In this document: positions 18,504 through 27,264 of the stretch, piece by piece | How the letters are laid out: every line of letters starts with the position of its first letter | Position numbering within the stretch: the first letter of the stretch is position 1 | Source of the DNA: an uncultured Bryobacterales bacterium | GTDB taxonomy: Bacteria; Acidobacteriota; Terriglobia; Bryobacterales; UBA6623 | DNA length: 64,000 nucleotides | Assembly: GCA_951813065.1 (NCBI GenBank) | Contig: CATOTH010000009.1 | Location: 62,001 to 126,000 of the forward strand | Reading direction: 5' to 3' | Notes under the pieces: generated by a model | The model's input: the letters and a program-made list of their open reading frames with translations, nothing else | Told to the model about the DNA's origin: nothing | The model's database searches: none | Made by a program: the position numbers and the translations under genes

Positions 18504-20057
18504 CTAATCGGGCACCACACCGGCGGGATACCGTGTGATCCACTCCTGATCTATCCACCGCAGCACCTTGAACGACACGTCCTGCCCAGGGCGCAGCTGC
18601 TTCTGGATCTCACGGAGCTCTTCGATCGAGCCGATCTCCATGCGATTCACGGCGACGATTACGTCTTGGGCCATAACTCCGATGTCGTCGGCAAACGAAT
18701 TCGCCTCCACTTGCGCGACAAGGATTCCACCGGACACGTCCAGGTTCATCTCTGCCCGGTGATCGGGAGAGATTTCCCGGACTGTGATGCCGAAATGCAC
18801 GGTCTCCTCGTCGTCTTCCGGAGCGTCGATTTGGACTTCCGCGTTCTTGGGGTAGAGCTTCTGGCGATCCGCAATCTTCACATCGAGTGTCAGGGCCCTG
18901 CCGTCTCGGAACACTTCCACCGGAACGGTCTTGCCCACGCTTGTTGCAGCGACGACCTCGATCAGCTTCTCGCCCGAGTCGATCTTGATTCCGTCGACAC
19001 TGAGAATGATGTCCTCAGCCTGCATGCCCGCTTCTTCCGCGGGGCCATCATCAACAACGTCGGAAACGAAGACACCGTTTTCGGCGCCGTAGGACCGGAT
19101 ACGTGACTTGTTGTCATCGGCGCTGAAGTGGACACCGATGGAACCACGTGAGACTCTGCCATACCGGATGATTTGATTGTAGGTTTCGACTGCGATGTTT
19201 GACGCAAGGGCGAACCCGATACCGTCGTAGCCTCCCGTGCGAGAGATGATTGCCGTATTGATGCCGATGACTTCACCGCGAACGTTAAGCAACGGCCCGC
19301 CGCTGTTCCCGGGATTGATCGCCGCATCGGTTTGCAGGAATTTCTGGAACTCCCCGGCCCCGAACGTGGGTCCCATCTCGCGAGGTTTCGCGCTGATGAT
19401 GCCAACTGTGACTGTTTCCTTGTATCCAAACGGAGAGCCGATCGCAATTGCCCAGTCACCAATGTTTGCTGCGTCCGAATTGCCGATCGGCGCCGCTTGC
19501 AGGTTCTTCTTGCCGTCGACATGGACTACCGCCAAGTCGGTCTCGGCATCGACTCCGATCAGCTTGGCGTCGTAGAGTTCGTCATCGCCTACGAACTCGA
19601 CGCGGATCCGTTCCGCGTCCCTCACGACATGTTCGTTCGTGATGATATATCCCTTGGGGTCCACGATCACCCCCGATCCTTGGCCTCCTCCGCGTCTGCG
19701 AGGGGCGGGAGGACGTTGATTCGGCTGGTTCGGTAATCCGAAGAAGCGGCGGAAGAATTCCTCTGGCCGGTCGAAGTACCCTTGCGGCGCGGTCTCATTA
19801 GCCGAGAGTTCGGGAATGGTAATGCTGACCACCGACGGGCGCACCTTTCTCGCCAGTTCCGAGAACTGATTCTCGACCGGGTCCGCAGCGGGAATCGCCA
19901 ACGGAACTGCATCCGTGACCGGTTCCTCGGATTCCCTGGCTGCGTCGACCGTTCCCGAAATGACCGTTCCGATCAGAATGCCTGCCACGAGGGTGCTGAA
20001 CACCAGCGCCAGCGGCAGAAGCCGATTGTGCTTGAAGCGATTGGTTAGTGTGCTCAT
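18504..20057 (-). CDS. htrA: HtrA/DegP-type periplasmic serine protease with two PDZ domains
   Basis: 517 residues. An N-terminal membrane anchor (about 12-38) precedes a linker rich in Glu and Pro. The trypsin-like domain (about 62-290) has the full triad: His143 in TNEHVV, Asp174 in AETDLAVV and Ser252 in PGNSGGPL. Two PDZ domains follow, about 310-400 (GVFVSDVVDDGPAEEAGMQAEDIILSVDG-type) and 425-510 (GILVAQVEANSFADDIGV...VNRMEIGS). This is the DegQ/DegS-like architecture for degrading misfolded periplasmic proteins. The gene follows aguA by about 80 bases on the same strand and may be its own unit. No sigma-E-like regulator is nearby. Confidence 0.96.
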   Translation of the reverse strand: MSTLTNRFKHNRLLPLALVFSTLVAGILIGTVISGTVDAARESEEPVTDAVPLAIPAADPVENQFSELARKVRPSVVSITIPELSANETAPQGYFDRPEEFFRRFFGLPNQPNQRPPAPRRRGGGQGSGVIVDPKGYIITNEHVVRDAERIRVEFVGDDELYDAKLIGVDAETDLAVVHVDGKKNLQAAPIGNSDAANIGDWAIAIGSPFGYKETVTVGIISAKPREMGPTFGAGEFQKFLQTDAAINPGNSGGPLLNVRGEVIGINTAIISRTGGYDGIGFALASNIAVETYNQIIRYGRVSRGSIGVHFSADDNKSRIRSYGAENGVFVSDVVDDGPAEEAGMQAEDIILSVDGIKIDSGEKLIEVVAATSVGKTVPVEVFRDGRALTLDVKIADRQKLYPKNAEVQIDAPEDDEETVHFGITVREISPDHRAEMNLDVSGGILVAQVEANSFADDIGVMAQDVIVAVNRMEIGSIEELREIQKQLRPGQDVSFKVLRWIDQEWITRYPAGVVPD

Positions 20058-20139
20058 ACCCGTTTAGACGTGCGCGCGCGGAGAAAGGTTTTCAGGTCGC
20101 CTGTGCCCATTATCGGCCATTCGCCGTCCCGGTAGGTCA

Positions 20140-21198
20140 TCAAGGCGGGTCAACCAGCGGTTCTGGCTGCGCCAGGCAGTGCAAGCCGCCCAATCCGAGC
20201 ACTAGGTCGACGCTGTGGAGTCCGCACACCTCACGATCCGGGAAGATTTCGCTCAGGATCCGCAGCGCAACGCGGTCGTTCGGATCGTTGTACGTGGGTA
20301 CCAGAACGCATCCGTTGGCGATGTAGAAATTGGCGTACGTCGCTGGAAGACGATAGCCGTCGTAGTACAGCGCCTGTGGCATCGGCAACTCCGCGACCTC
20401 GAGAGGGCGATTCGTTTCGTCGCACATTTCCCGCAGTCGCCTCAGGTTGTCGCGTAGGGGCGCGTGGTTGTCGTCACGCGGGTCCGGCTCGACGATTGCG
20501 ACGACGGTCCGTTGGCGGACGAATCGCGCGACCGTATCGACGTGGCCGCTTGTGTCATCGCCCGAGATTCCACGGCCCAGCCAAAGAGTGTTCACACAGC
20601 CCAGGTGTTGCTCGAAGACGGCCTCGAACTCGCGCTGCGCAGGAGTTCGATCCAGACCGCGTCGCTTGCGGGAGAGCAAGCTCTGCTCCGTCGTCAGGAT
20701 TGTGCCCGTCCCGTTGGTGTCGATGGCCCCTCCTTCCATCCGGACTGGATCTTGGCCGATTCTCGGCTCGACAACAGGAACCCCAATTGCGTCGGCGATG
20801 AACCGTCCCACTCTTGCATCCGCCGTCCAATTGGAATAGCGGTTCCACCCGTCAAACTGCCAGCACACCGCGTTCAGCCGGTCGTTGCTCCTGACGAGGG
20901 TGGGCCCGGAATCTCTCAGCCACGAGCGATCGGTTGCGCAGAAGCGGAAGTCGAGATCGTCAAGGTTCACGCCGCCGCGCCTCAGGGTCGATTGCGCCCG
21001 CTTCGCCTCCGCGTCCGTGCGAACCAAGAGTCGCACGGTTTCGTGCTCGACCAGCTTGCGAACGAACTCGACAAACGCTAAGCGGGCGGCTGTCAGCTTG
21101 CCAGGCCAGTCGGTGGCGAGATGAGGATAAGCTAGCCATGTGGCTCCGTGCGGCTCCCACTCCGCCGGAAAACGGGTGGCTGCCGGCGTGGCTGACAT
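20140..21198 (-). CDS. aguA: Agmatine deiminase
   Basis: 352 residues of the PAD_porph (peptidyl-arginine deiminase-like) family, which converts agmatine to N-carbamoylputrescine and ammonia. Visible features: FPAEWEPHGATWLAYPH at the N-terminus, RDSGPTLV, MEGGAIDTNG, the GDDTSGHVDTVARFV histidine segment, and the catalytic cysteine in GLGGLHCLAQ about ten residues from the end. The ATG at 21198 overlaps the stop of the upstream amidohydrolase gene as TGATG; a GTG one codon earlier is equally possible. Together the two enzymes form the agmatine route to putrescine. Confidence 0.95.
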   Translation of the reverse strand: MSATPAATRFPAEWEPHGATWLAYPHLATDWPGKLTAARLAFVEFVRKLVEHETVRLLVRTDAEAKRAQSTLRRGGVNLDDLDFRFCATDRSWLRDSGPTLVRSNDRLNAVCWQFDGWNRYSNWTADARVGRFIADAIGVPVVEPRIGQDPVRMEGGAIDTNGTGTILTTEQSLLSRKRRGLDRTPAQREFEAVFEQHLGCVNTLWLGRGISGDDTSGHVDTVARFVRQRTVVAIVEPDPRDDNHAPLRDNLRRLREMCDETNRPLEVAELPMPQALYYDGYRLPATYANFYIANGCVLVPTYNDPNDRVALRILSEIFPDREVCGLHSVDLVLGLGGLHCLAQPEPLVDPP

Positions 21199-22112
21199 CA
21201 CTTGGCGGCCCGACGAGTCAAGCCGCCGTACGAATCGATCCGACGGTCCCGAAGGAAAGGCCAGTCGCGGCGGGTGCGCTCCACGTCAGCCCGGTCGCAG
21301 CAAGCGATCAAGATCTCATCGCGATCGCCGGCCTCCGCCACGATCACTCCCAGAGGATTGCAGGCAAAGGAGCGGCCCCAGAACTCGATGCCCGAATAGC
21401 CCATCGGTCGCGTCGGCGATCCATCTAGGGGGCGCTCGTGGCCCGTCCGGTTGATAGCCGCCACGAACGCCCCGTTGGAAATTGCATGCGCGCGATGCGC
21501 GATGCGCCAGGCTTCCGCTTGGGCTTTGCCGTGTTGCTCTTTCTCGTCCGGATGCCAGCCGATGGCGGATGGAAATACCAGGAACTCCGCTCCGGCCAAC
21601 GCAGCTAGGCGTGCCGCCTCCGGAAACCATTGGTCCCAGCAAATGAGCGGAGCGACCGAGCCGAATCGCGTCTCAAACACCCGAAACCCCAGATCACCCG
21701 GCGTGAAATAGAACTTCTCGTAGTACAGCGGGTCGTCCGGAATATGCATCTTGCGGTAGATTCCCAGCAGTTCGCCGTCCGCGTCGATGACGACCGCACT
21801 GTTGTGATAAATACCTGCTGTCCGCCGCTCGAATACCGTACCGACCACCACGACCGCGCAGTCCCGGGCGGTGCGTGACAGTGCCTCGGTCGTTGGACCC
21901 GGAATCGGTTCGGCCAGCTCGAACTGATCTACGTTTTCCTCCTGGCAGAAGTACTGCGTTCGAAACAGCTCGGGGAGGCAAATGATCTGAGCGCCCCCGC
22001 TCGCGGCAGAGCGAATGGATTCCAGCGCTCGCGCCAGGTTGCGCTCTGGCTCGGGCTCGCATGCCATCTGGACCAAACCGAGGTTGGTCAGGCCATTCGC
22101 TTTAGTGGTCAA
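21198..22112 (-). CDS. aguB: N-carbamoylputrescine amidohydrolase
   Basis: 304 residues of the nitrilase superfamily. The catalytic triad is Glu48 (LPELF), Lys121 (YRKMHIP) and Cys158 (LICWDQWFPE). The last motif, with GAEFLVFPSAIGWHPDEKE after it, is characteristic of AguB. It hydrolyses N-carbamoylputrescine to putrescine, carbon dioxide and ammonia. The start is a TTG that overlaps the stop of the upstream dehydrogenase gene (TTGA), so translation is coupled. Confidence 0.94.
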   Translation of the reverse strand: MTTKANGLTNLGLVQMACEPEPERNLARALESIRSAASGGAQIICLPELFRTQYFCQEENVDQFELAEPIPGPTTEALSRTARDCAVVVVGTVFERRTAGIYHNSAVVIDADGELLGIYRKMHIPDDPLYYEKFYFTPGDLGFRVFETRFGSVAPLICWDQWFPEAARLAALAGAEFLVFPSAIGWHPDEKEQHGKAQAEAWRIAHRAHAISNGAFVAAINRTGHERPLDGSPTRPMGYSGIEFWGRSFACNPLGVIVAEAGDRDEILIACCDRADVERTRRDWPFLRDRRIDSYGGLTRRAAK

Positions 22113-23143
22113 GGCCGCAGAATCACCTTCGTCAGGTTGGGTTCGCGTGCGTAGAGCCGGTCGAACATTTCCGGCCCGCGATCGAGCGGTACCGACGCGC
22201 TGACTACGGGCAAGACTCTGATCTTGCCTCGCTGCATCAACTCAAGGCAGGCAGGGTAATCGTTGCTCGAGGCGCACGATCCCAGCACGTCGATCTCGCG
22301 TGTGACCACGCTCTGCAACCCAAGGCTCACTGTCGGCGTTATGTTGCCAATCAGTACCACCTTGCCGCCCTTCCGCACGCTGTCGACAGACATCGACACG
22401 GTCGCGTCGGCCCCGACTGCTTCCATCACGAGATCCGCTCCCAAGCCGCCCGTTCGCTCGCGGACGATCGCCGGCAGATCGATTCCGTCACCGGTCTGAA
22501 TTACGTCGTCCGCACCGAGCTCACCGGCCAGGGTCAGGCGGTCGACGGCGAGGTCCGCGGCGAGGATGCGCCCGCAACCAGCCGTGCGAAGCGCTTGGAT
22601 GGTCAGCAGGCCGATCATGCCTGTTCCCACAACGAGCGCGGTGTCGCCGAGCGATGGATCGGCCCGGTCAACGGCATGCACGGCCACAGACACTGGCTCG
22701 ACCATCGCGGCCTCGTCAAACGTGACTCCCTCGGGCACGCGGTACACGATGTGCTCCGGGACCGCGACATATTCGGCGAACGCCCCATGACGCCGGTAAT
22801 CCTCGCAGGACACCCCGAGCACGCGCCGGTCCTCGCAGAGGTTGGGTCGTCCAGCGCGACAAAACACGCAGTTTCGGCAGGAGATCATGGAATCGAACGT
22901 GACTCTTTCGCCGGCCTCGAAGCGGTTCACGGTGCTGCCCGTCGCGGCGATTTCGCCGGCAGCCTCGTGTCCCATGATCAGCGGCGGAATCCGGCGTCCG
23001 GAACTGCCGTCGAAGCCGTGCACGTCGCTTCCGCAGATCCCGCACGAGCGAACACGAATCAAGACCTCGTCGGATTGGATCTGTGGCTCAGGAATGCTTT
23101 CGACCGCTAGTCGCTTGTAGTCGTTGAGAACCAGTGCCTTCAT
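22109..23143 (-). CDS. Zinc-dependent medium-chain alcohol/polyol dehydrogenase
   Basis: 344 residues from the ATG at 23143 (another is at 23146). The catalytic zinc ligands are in SCGICGSDVHGF and MGHEAAGEI. The structural zinc site has four cysteines (CRNCVFCRAGRPNLC). The NAD(P)-binding turn is in VVGTGMIGLLTIQAL. It is closest in layout to threonine/sorbitol/galactitol-phosphate dehydrogenases. It heads a three-gene unit with aguB and aguA, using a 4-base overlap. The reason for this partnership is unclear: it could act on a polyamine-derived alcohol or amino-alcohol, or be unrelated. Confidence 0.9.
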   Translation of the reverse strand: MKALVLNDYKRLAVESIPEPQIQSDEVLIRVRSCGICGSDVHGFDGSSGRRIPPLIMGHEAAGEIAATGSTVNRFEAGERVTFDSMISCRNCVFCRAGRPNLCEDRRVLGVSCEDYRRHGAFAEYVAVPEHIVYRVPEGVTFDEAAMVEPVSVAVHAVDRADPSLGDTALVVGTGMIGLLTIQALRTAGCGRILAADLAVDRLTLAGELGADDVIQTGDGIDLPAIVRERTGGLGADLVMEAVGADATVSMSVDSVRKGGKVVLIGNITPTVSLGLQSVVTREIDVLGSCASSNDYPACLELMQRGKIRVLPVVSASVPLDRGPEMFDRLYAREPNLTKVILRP

Positions 23144-23222
23144 CATATTGCGGGCGTCGCGAAGCGAGCCGTTCCCGCCCGGATCGCTACCGCCAATCAT
23201 ATGGCAGTCGATCAGGGAAGTC

Positions 23223-24326
23223 TCACGACAGCGCCCAGCGGATCATCCGCAGGCTGTCGCCGAGCCGCGCGTTCACCCCTAGCGCGGCGGACGGCTCATA
23301 GCCGCAGTGAACCATACAGTGTTCGCAACGCTCGTCATTTCCGCGACCATAGCGCTCCCAGGGAGTCTCGTTCATTAGTTCCTCGAAGCTGTTCCAGTGC
23401 GCGTCGGTGATCAGGTAACAGGGCCCCTTCCACCCTTCCGTGTTATACGTCGGATTGCCCCACGCCGTACACGGCAGGTCACGGTTGCCCTTGAGGAACT
23501 CGACGTAGGTTGGTGTCGTGTTCATGCGGAACTTCCGAAACAGGTCGTCCACGTGTCGGAACTTCTCATGGATCTCCTCGCGCGTCAGGAATATCTCGCG
23601 AGTTCCTACCGCCGAATACCCGTACGCCGGAGAGAGCATGTGGCCGTCGACGTCAAACTGCCTGAGGTAGCTGAAGAGCTCGCGGATCTCGTCCATGTCC
23701 GTCTCCCGGTACACCGTGGTGTTGGTGCAGACCATGTGGCCGGCGGCCTTGGCCGCCCGGAGACCGGCCACCGCCTCCTCGAACACGCCGGTTCGCTCGA
23801 CTGCCAGGTCGTGGGAGTCTCGCAGCCCGTCCAAATGAATGTTGAAGAAGAACCGCTTGTCTGGCTGGAATTCGTGGAGCCGTGAGGGCAGGAACATGCC
23901 GTTGGTGCAAAGGTAGATGTGGCGCTTTCGTTGTAGCGCCCCCTGCACCAACTTGGCTACCGGCTTGTACATGAGCGGCTCGCCGCCGCAAATGGAGACG
24001 ACCGGCGCTCGGCATTCGTCTATCGCTCCGAGGCAGTCTCCCAGCGACACGCGGCTGGTGATGGTGTCCTCGTATTCGCGAATCCGCCCGCAGCCGGTGC
24101 AAGTCAAGTTGCACGCGTGCAGCGGTTCGAGCATCAGCACCAGCGGAAACCGCTTGCGCAGCATTGGGTGCGGAACTCCACCTCCGACCGGGTTCGTCGT
24201 GGGCTGCAGGATCGGGAAGGGGTCCTTGTTTGATTGCGGGTCGCGCTGCCATTCCGGTGGGGGGAACAGAGTGTTCTTGGCTACGTAGGCTCCCATGCGC
24301 AGGGTGCTGGACAGTGGCAGCTTCAT
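23223..24326 (-). CDS. hpnH: Adenosyl-hopene transferase HpnH, radical SAM
   Basis: 367 residues. HpnH joins the 5'-deoxyadenosyl group to diploptene, the first step to extended C35 hopanoids. The start at 24326 gives the usual N-terminus (MKLPLSSTLRMGAYVAKN) and overlaps the shc stop as ATGA. The radical SAM cluster motif CNLTCTGCG lies at about residues 73-81 after RFPLVLMLEPLHA. SICGGEPLMY and YLCTNGMFL are the SAM-binding strands. The C-terminal part has several conserved cysteines (GPCYLITD, ERCEHCMVHCGYE), typical of HpnH. Compared with well-known HpnH, there is an insertion of about 35 residues before the cluster. Confidence 0.94.
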   Translation of the reverse strand: MKLPLSSTLRMGAYVAKNTLFPPPEWQRDPQSNKDPFPILQPTTNPVGGGVPHPMLRKRFPLVLMLEPLHACNLTCTGCGRIREYEDTITSRVSLGDCLGAIDECRAPVVSICGGEPLMYKPVAKLVQGALQRKRHIYLCTNGMFLPSRLHEFQPDKRFFFNIHLDGLRDSHDLAVERTGVFEEAVAGLRAAKAAGHMVCTNTTVYRETDMDEIRELFSYLRQFDVDGHMLSPAYGYSAVGTREIFLTREEIHEKFRHVDDLFRKFRMNTTPTYVEFLKGNRDLPCTAWGNPTYNTEGWKGPCYLITDAHWNSFEELMNETPWERYGRGNDERCEHCMVHCGYEPSAALGVNARLGDSLRMIRWALS

Positions 24327-26296
24327 CCCGGGCTCTGCTCTTCCCGGCGACTGTATTCGCCGAGGGCCATCAGGGGAAAGTACTGCGGGTACATGTGATA
24401 CCGCAGGTAAAAGACCCGCGGGAAGCCGGTACCTGTGAATTCGCCCTCCTGCCACGTTCCTGCTGGAGTCTGTGTCGCCAGGAGGTAGCGCACGCCATCG
24501 CAAACCGAACCGCTGTCGAAATCATCAGTCGCGAAGAGTGTCATCAGGGCCCAAGCCGTTTGCGAAGGCGTTGACTTCCCTGTCGCCCGGAGCGTGGGAT
24601 CGTCGTAGCTGGCGGCCGACTCTCCCCACCCCCCGTCGGGATTCTGGACCGACCGCACCCATTCGCCCGCCCGGATCATGGCCGCGGTCCGCGGATGCAC
24701 TCCGGCGGCTCGCAGGCCCCGTGCCGCAAAGCATGTCCCGTACAGGTGATTGACGCCCCATCGCCCGTGCCAAGACCCGTCATCCTCCTGCGTCTGCAGG
24801 AGGAAATCCACCCCCTTCCGGATCGACTCACCGTACCGTTCCCGTCCACGGCGGCCCAGGGCCTCAAGCACCCGCCCGGTGATGTCGGCGCAAGCCAGAT
24901 CCAGCATCGCGTTGTGGTCAGCGAACGGCGAATGAGCGAGGCTCTCGGAACACTTGCCATTGTCGAATGCCGCCCATCCGCCGTTGGCCGCCTGCATCGA
25001 CGCCAGCCATTCGAGGCCGCGCCCTTCGGCCTGGCGCTGTCGGTCCGGATCGGCACTCTTGGCCCATTCCAGTGCCACCAGGACTTCGGCCGTGTCGTCG
25101 GTGTCGGGAAAGTGCTCGTTGCGGTGCTCGAAGCACCATCCGCCTGGTTCCGCGGCCGGGTTGCGGACGGCCCAGTCCCCGTAGCGAAGCGTTTGTCTCG
25201 AAACCAGCCAGTCGGCCGCGCGCCCCAGTGCCCAGCGCGACGGGCCCGTGGAATGCGGCCGGGCGGAGCCGATCGCGTACGCGGTCGACGCTGTATCCCA
25301 GACGGGGGACAGGCAGGGCTGCAGCCGGAATCCGCTCTCATCATGGAGAACCAGCTCCTCAAGGTGTTCGATCTGGCGCTTCAGCAGCGGATGGTCCGGG
25401 TCGTAACCCAGCTGGGTCAGGGCCATGATCGAATTCACCATCGCGGGAAAGATCGCGGCTAGGCCGTGCGATCCTTCAAGATGCTCGATCATCCACCCGG
25501 AAGCCGCCCGGACCCCGCGCTGCCTGTTGCTTCCGAGCGGGGTCGACTCGACAAACTTGATTCCTTTGTCGAGGAGTCGGAAGAAGCCTTCCCAGCTGAA
25601 GAGGTCCGGTCGGGCCGGCGAGCGGCCGGAGATGATTCCCTTGAGATTGACGCCCCTTGGAACCCGCCGGCGGGCTTTGGTGGCGTCTAGGATCGAGAGC
25701 GGCGCGAGCATCGCCCGACTCCACGCAGACATTCCGTAAATGCTGAACCTGTGCCCGGGAGAAAGCAGGAAGATCTCCGGTGGGATCGACGGCGCTTGTT
25801 CGCGGGGGATCAGGCCGAAGTAGCTCAAGTAGATCTTGGTGTAGCTATTGGCGGCCTCTAAGCCGCCCAATTCGAGGATGCGCTTCGCCGCAGCTCGCAT
25901 ACATGCGTCCTCGGTAGCGATCCCGCTCAGCAAAAGGGCGTTGTAGGCTTTGACGGACACGCTTGCGTTGGCGGGTCCTCCGGGAAAGACACTCCAGCCT
26001 CCATCGGCCAGCTGCTTGTCAAGAATCCGGGTGCAAGCGGCATCGATTTGTGGGCGAGTCGGCGGGTTCCAGTTTCCGGCGGCGTCAGGCTGGTGCAGCC
26101 AAAGATGCAGCAGTATGTAGTCCGCTGCAAGGGTCACGTCGCCCTCGATCTCACCGATCCAGTAGCCTTGCGGGCGTTGGCGGTTTAGCAAGAAATCGCA
26201 GGCCGTGCGAACCGCTCCGCGCACTTCAAGCCGGAGGCTGCGTGCTGTTGGCCGCTCGACTGCTGCGGCAAGGCCTGCGTCTTGAACGCGATTCAT
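24323..26296 (-). CDS. shc: Squalene-hopene cyclase
   Basis: 657 residues, normal length for the family. It cyclises squalene to hopene/hopanol. The catalytic acid motif DTDD lies at about residue 398 (FPDTDDTAEVLVAL). Several QW repeats are visible, such as QRPQGYWIGEIEGDVT near the N-terminus, QADGGWSVF-type, QAANGGWAAFD and QEDDGSWHGRWGVNHLYGT. It overlaps ispH by four bases upstream and hpnH by four bases downstream, so isoprenoid supply, ring formation and side-chain addition are translated as one unit. Confidence 0.97.
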   Translation of the reverse strand: MNRVQDAGLAAAVERPTARSLRLEVRGAVRTACDFLLNRQRPQGYWIGEIEGDVTLAADYILLHLWLHQPDAAGNWNPPTRPQIDAACTRILDKQLADGGWSVFPGGPANASVSVKAYNALLLSGIATEDACMRAAAKRILELGGLEAANSYTKIYLSYFGLIPREQAPSIPPEIFLLSPGHRFSIYGMSAWSRAMLAPLSILDATKARRRVPRGVNLKGIISGRSPARPDLFSWEGFFRLLDKGIKFVESTPLGSNRQRGVRAASGWMIEHLEGSHGLAAIFPAMVNSIMALTQLGYDPDHPLLKRQIEHLEELVLHDESGFRLQPCLSPVWDTASTAYAIGSARPHSTGPSRWALGRAADWLVSRQTLRYGDWAVRNPAAEPGGWCFEHRNEHFPDTDDTAEVLVALEWAKSADPDRQRQAEGRGLEWLASMQAANGGWAAFDNGKCSESLAHSPFADHNAMLDLACADITGRVLEALGRRGRERYGESIRKGVDFLLQTQEDDGSWHGRWGVNHLYGTCFAARGLRAAGVHPRTAAMIRAGEWVRSVQNPDGGWGESAASYDDPTLRATGKSTPSQTAWALMTLFATDDFDSGSVCDGVRYLLATQTPAGTWQEGEFTGTGFPRVFYLRYHMYPQYFPLMALGEYSRREEQSPG

Positions 26297-27264
26297 GAAG
26301 TCGAGCGGAAATGGGCAGTCTGCGGAACTGGATGCAGTTCAGGGGGCAGGGGGAATTGGATGTTTTCTTCCACCACTTCGACTTCGCGAACGGTTGCGAA
26401 TCCGAACTCGTTCAGTGCGGTGACGACACGCTGAACGATTGACTCCGGCGCGGATGCTCCGGCGCTGACGGCGATGCGGTCAACACCCTCAAACCAGTTC
26501 GACCGGATTTCAGTTTCGTCGTCGATCAGATGGCCAGGCAAACCCTGGCGCGCGGCCACTTCGACCATGCGCCGGGAGTTCGAGCTGTTCACCGACCCCA
26601 CAACCAGAAGCAGATCCGCGAATTCAGCGCTTTGCCTGACCGCGTCCTGGCGATTCTCCGTAGCAAAGCAGATATCCTGTGCAGGGGGCGCTTGGATGGT
26701 TGGGAACCTCCGCCTCAAGACACCGATGATTGAAGCGGTCTCGTCGACACTGAGTGTGGTCTGCGTCAGATACGCGACCTTGGGGCCGCGGATCTCGACC
26801 TCTTCGGCTTCTGCGGGAGACGAGACGATAATCGTGCGTTCCGGGGCTTCTCCCATCGTGCCAATCGTCTCGTCGTGCTCCTTGTGGCCGATCAGGACGA
26901 TCGTGTCGTGCGTCTTGGCGAATTTGACCGCTTCCAGATGGACCTTCGTAACCAGCGGGCACGTGGCATCGATCACGCGCAGGTTGCGGTCTCTTGCCGC
27001 CCGGCGAACCGCGGGCGAAACCCCGTGCGCGCTATAGACCAGTCGAGCACCGGGTGGCACGTCGTCGACCTCGTTTACGAAGATCGCTCCCCTTGAAGCT
27101 AAATCCTTGACAACGTGCTGGTTGTGAACGATTTCCTTGCGAACGTACAGCGGGGGACCATACGCACTCAGAGCCAGTTCCACGATGTCGATCGCGCGGA
27201 CCACTCCGGCGCAGAATCCCCGTGGTTTCAGTAGCAGGACGGACTTGTCAGATGTGGATGCCAA
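26293..27264 (-). CDS. ispH: 4-hydroxy-3-methylbut-2-enyl diphosphate reductase IspH
   Basis: 323 residues from a TTG at 27264. That start gives MASTSDKSVLLLKPRGFCAGV and has a GCAGGAC ribosome-binding sequence five bases upstream, so it is preferred over the TTG at 27297. The three iron-sulfur cysteines are present: PRGFCAGV (residue 18), DATCPLV (about 100) and DICFATENRQ (about 197). The catalytic region SAHGVSPAVR and the final SAGASAPE are conserved. It makes IPP and DMAPP at the end of the MEP pathway. Placement ahead of shc suggests that isoprenoid flux is tied to hopanoid output. Confidence 0.95.
   Translation of the reverse strand: MASTSDKSVLLLKPRGFCAGVVRAIDIVELALSAYGPPLYVRKEIVHNQHVVKDLASRGAIFVNEVDDVPPGARLVYSAHGVSPAVRRAARDRNLRVIDATCPLVTKVHLEAVKFAKTHDTIVLIGHKEHDETIGTMGEAPERTIIVSSPAEAEEVEIRGPKVAYLTQTTLSVDETASIIGVLRRRFPTIQAPPAQDICFATENRQDAVRQSAEFADLLLVVGSVNSSNSRRMVEVAARQGLPGHLIDDETEIRSNWFEGVDRIAVSAGASAPESIVQRVVTALNEFGFATVREVEVVEENIQFPLPPELHPVPQTAHFRSTS

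Noticed and set aside
18360..19106. Plus-strand frame of 248 codons over the htrA 3' end
   Set aside because: Antisense of the second PDZ domain of HtrA; no independent support.
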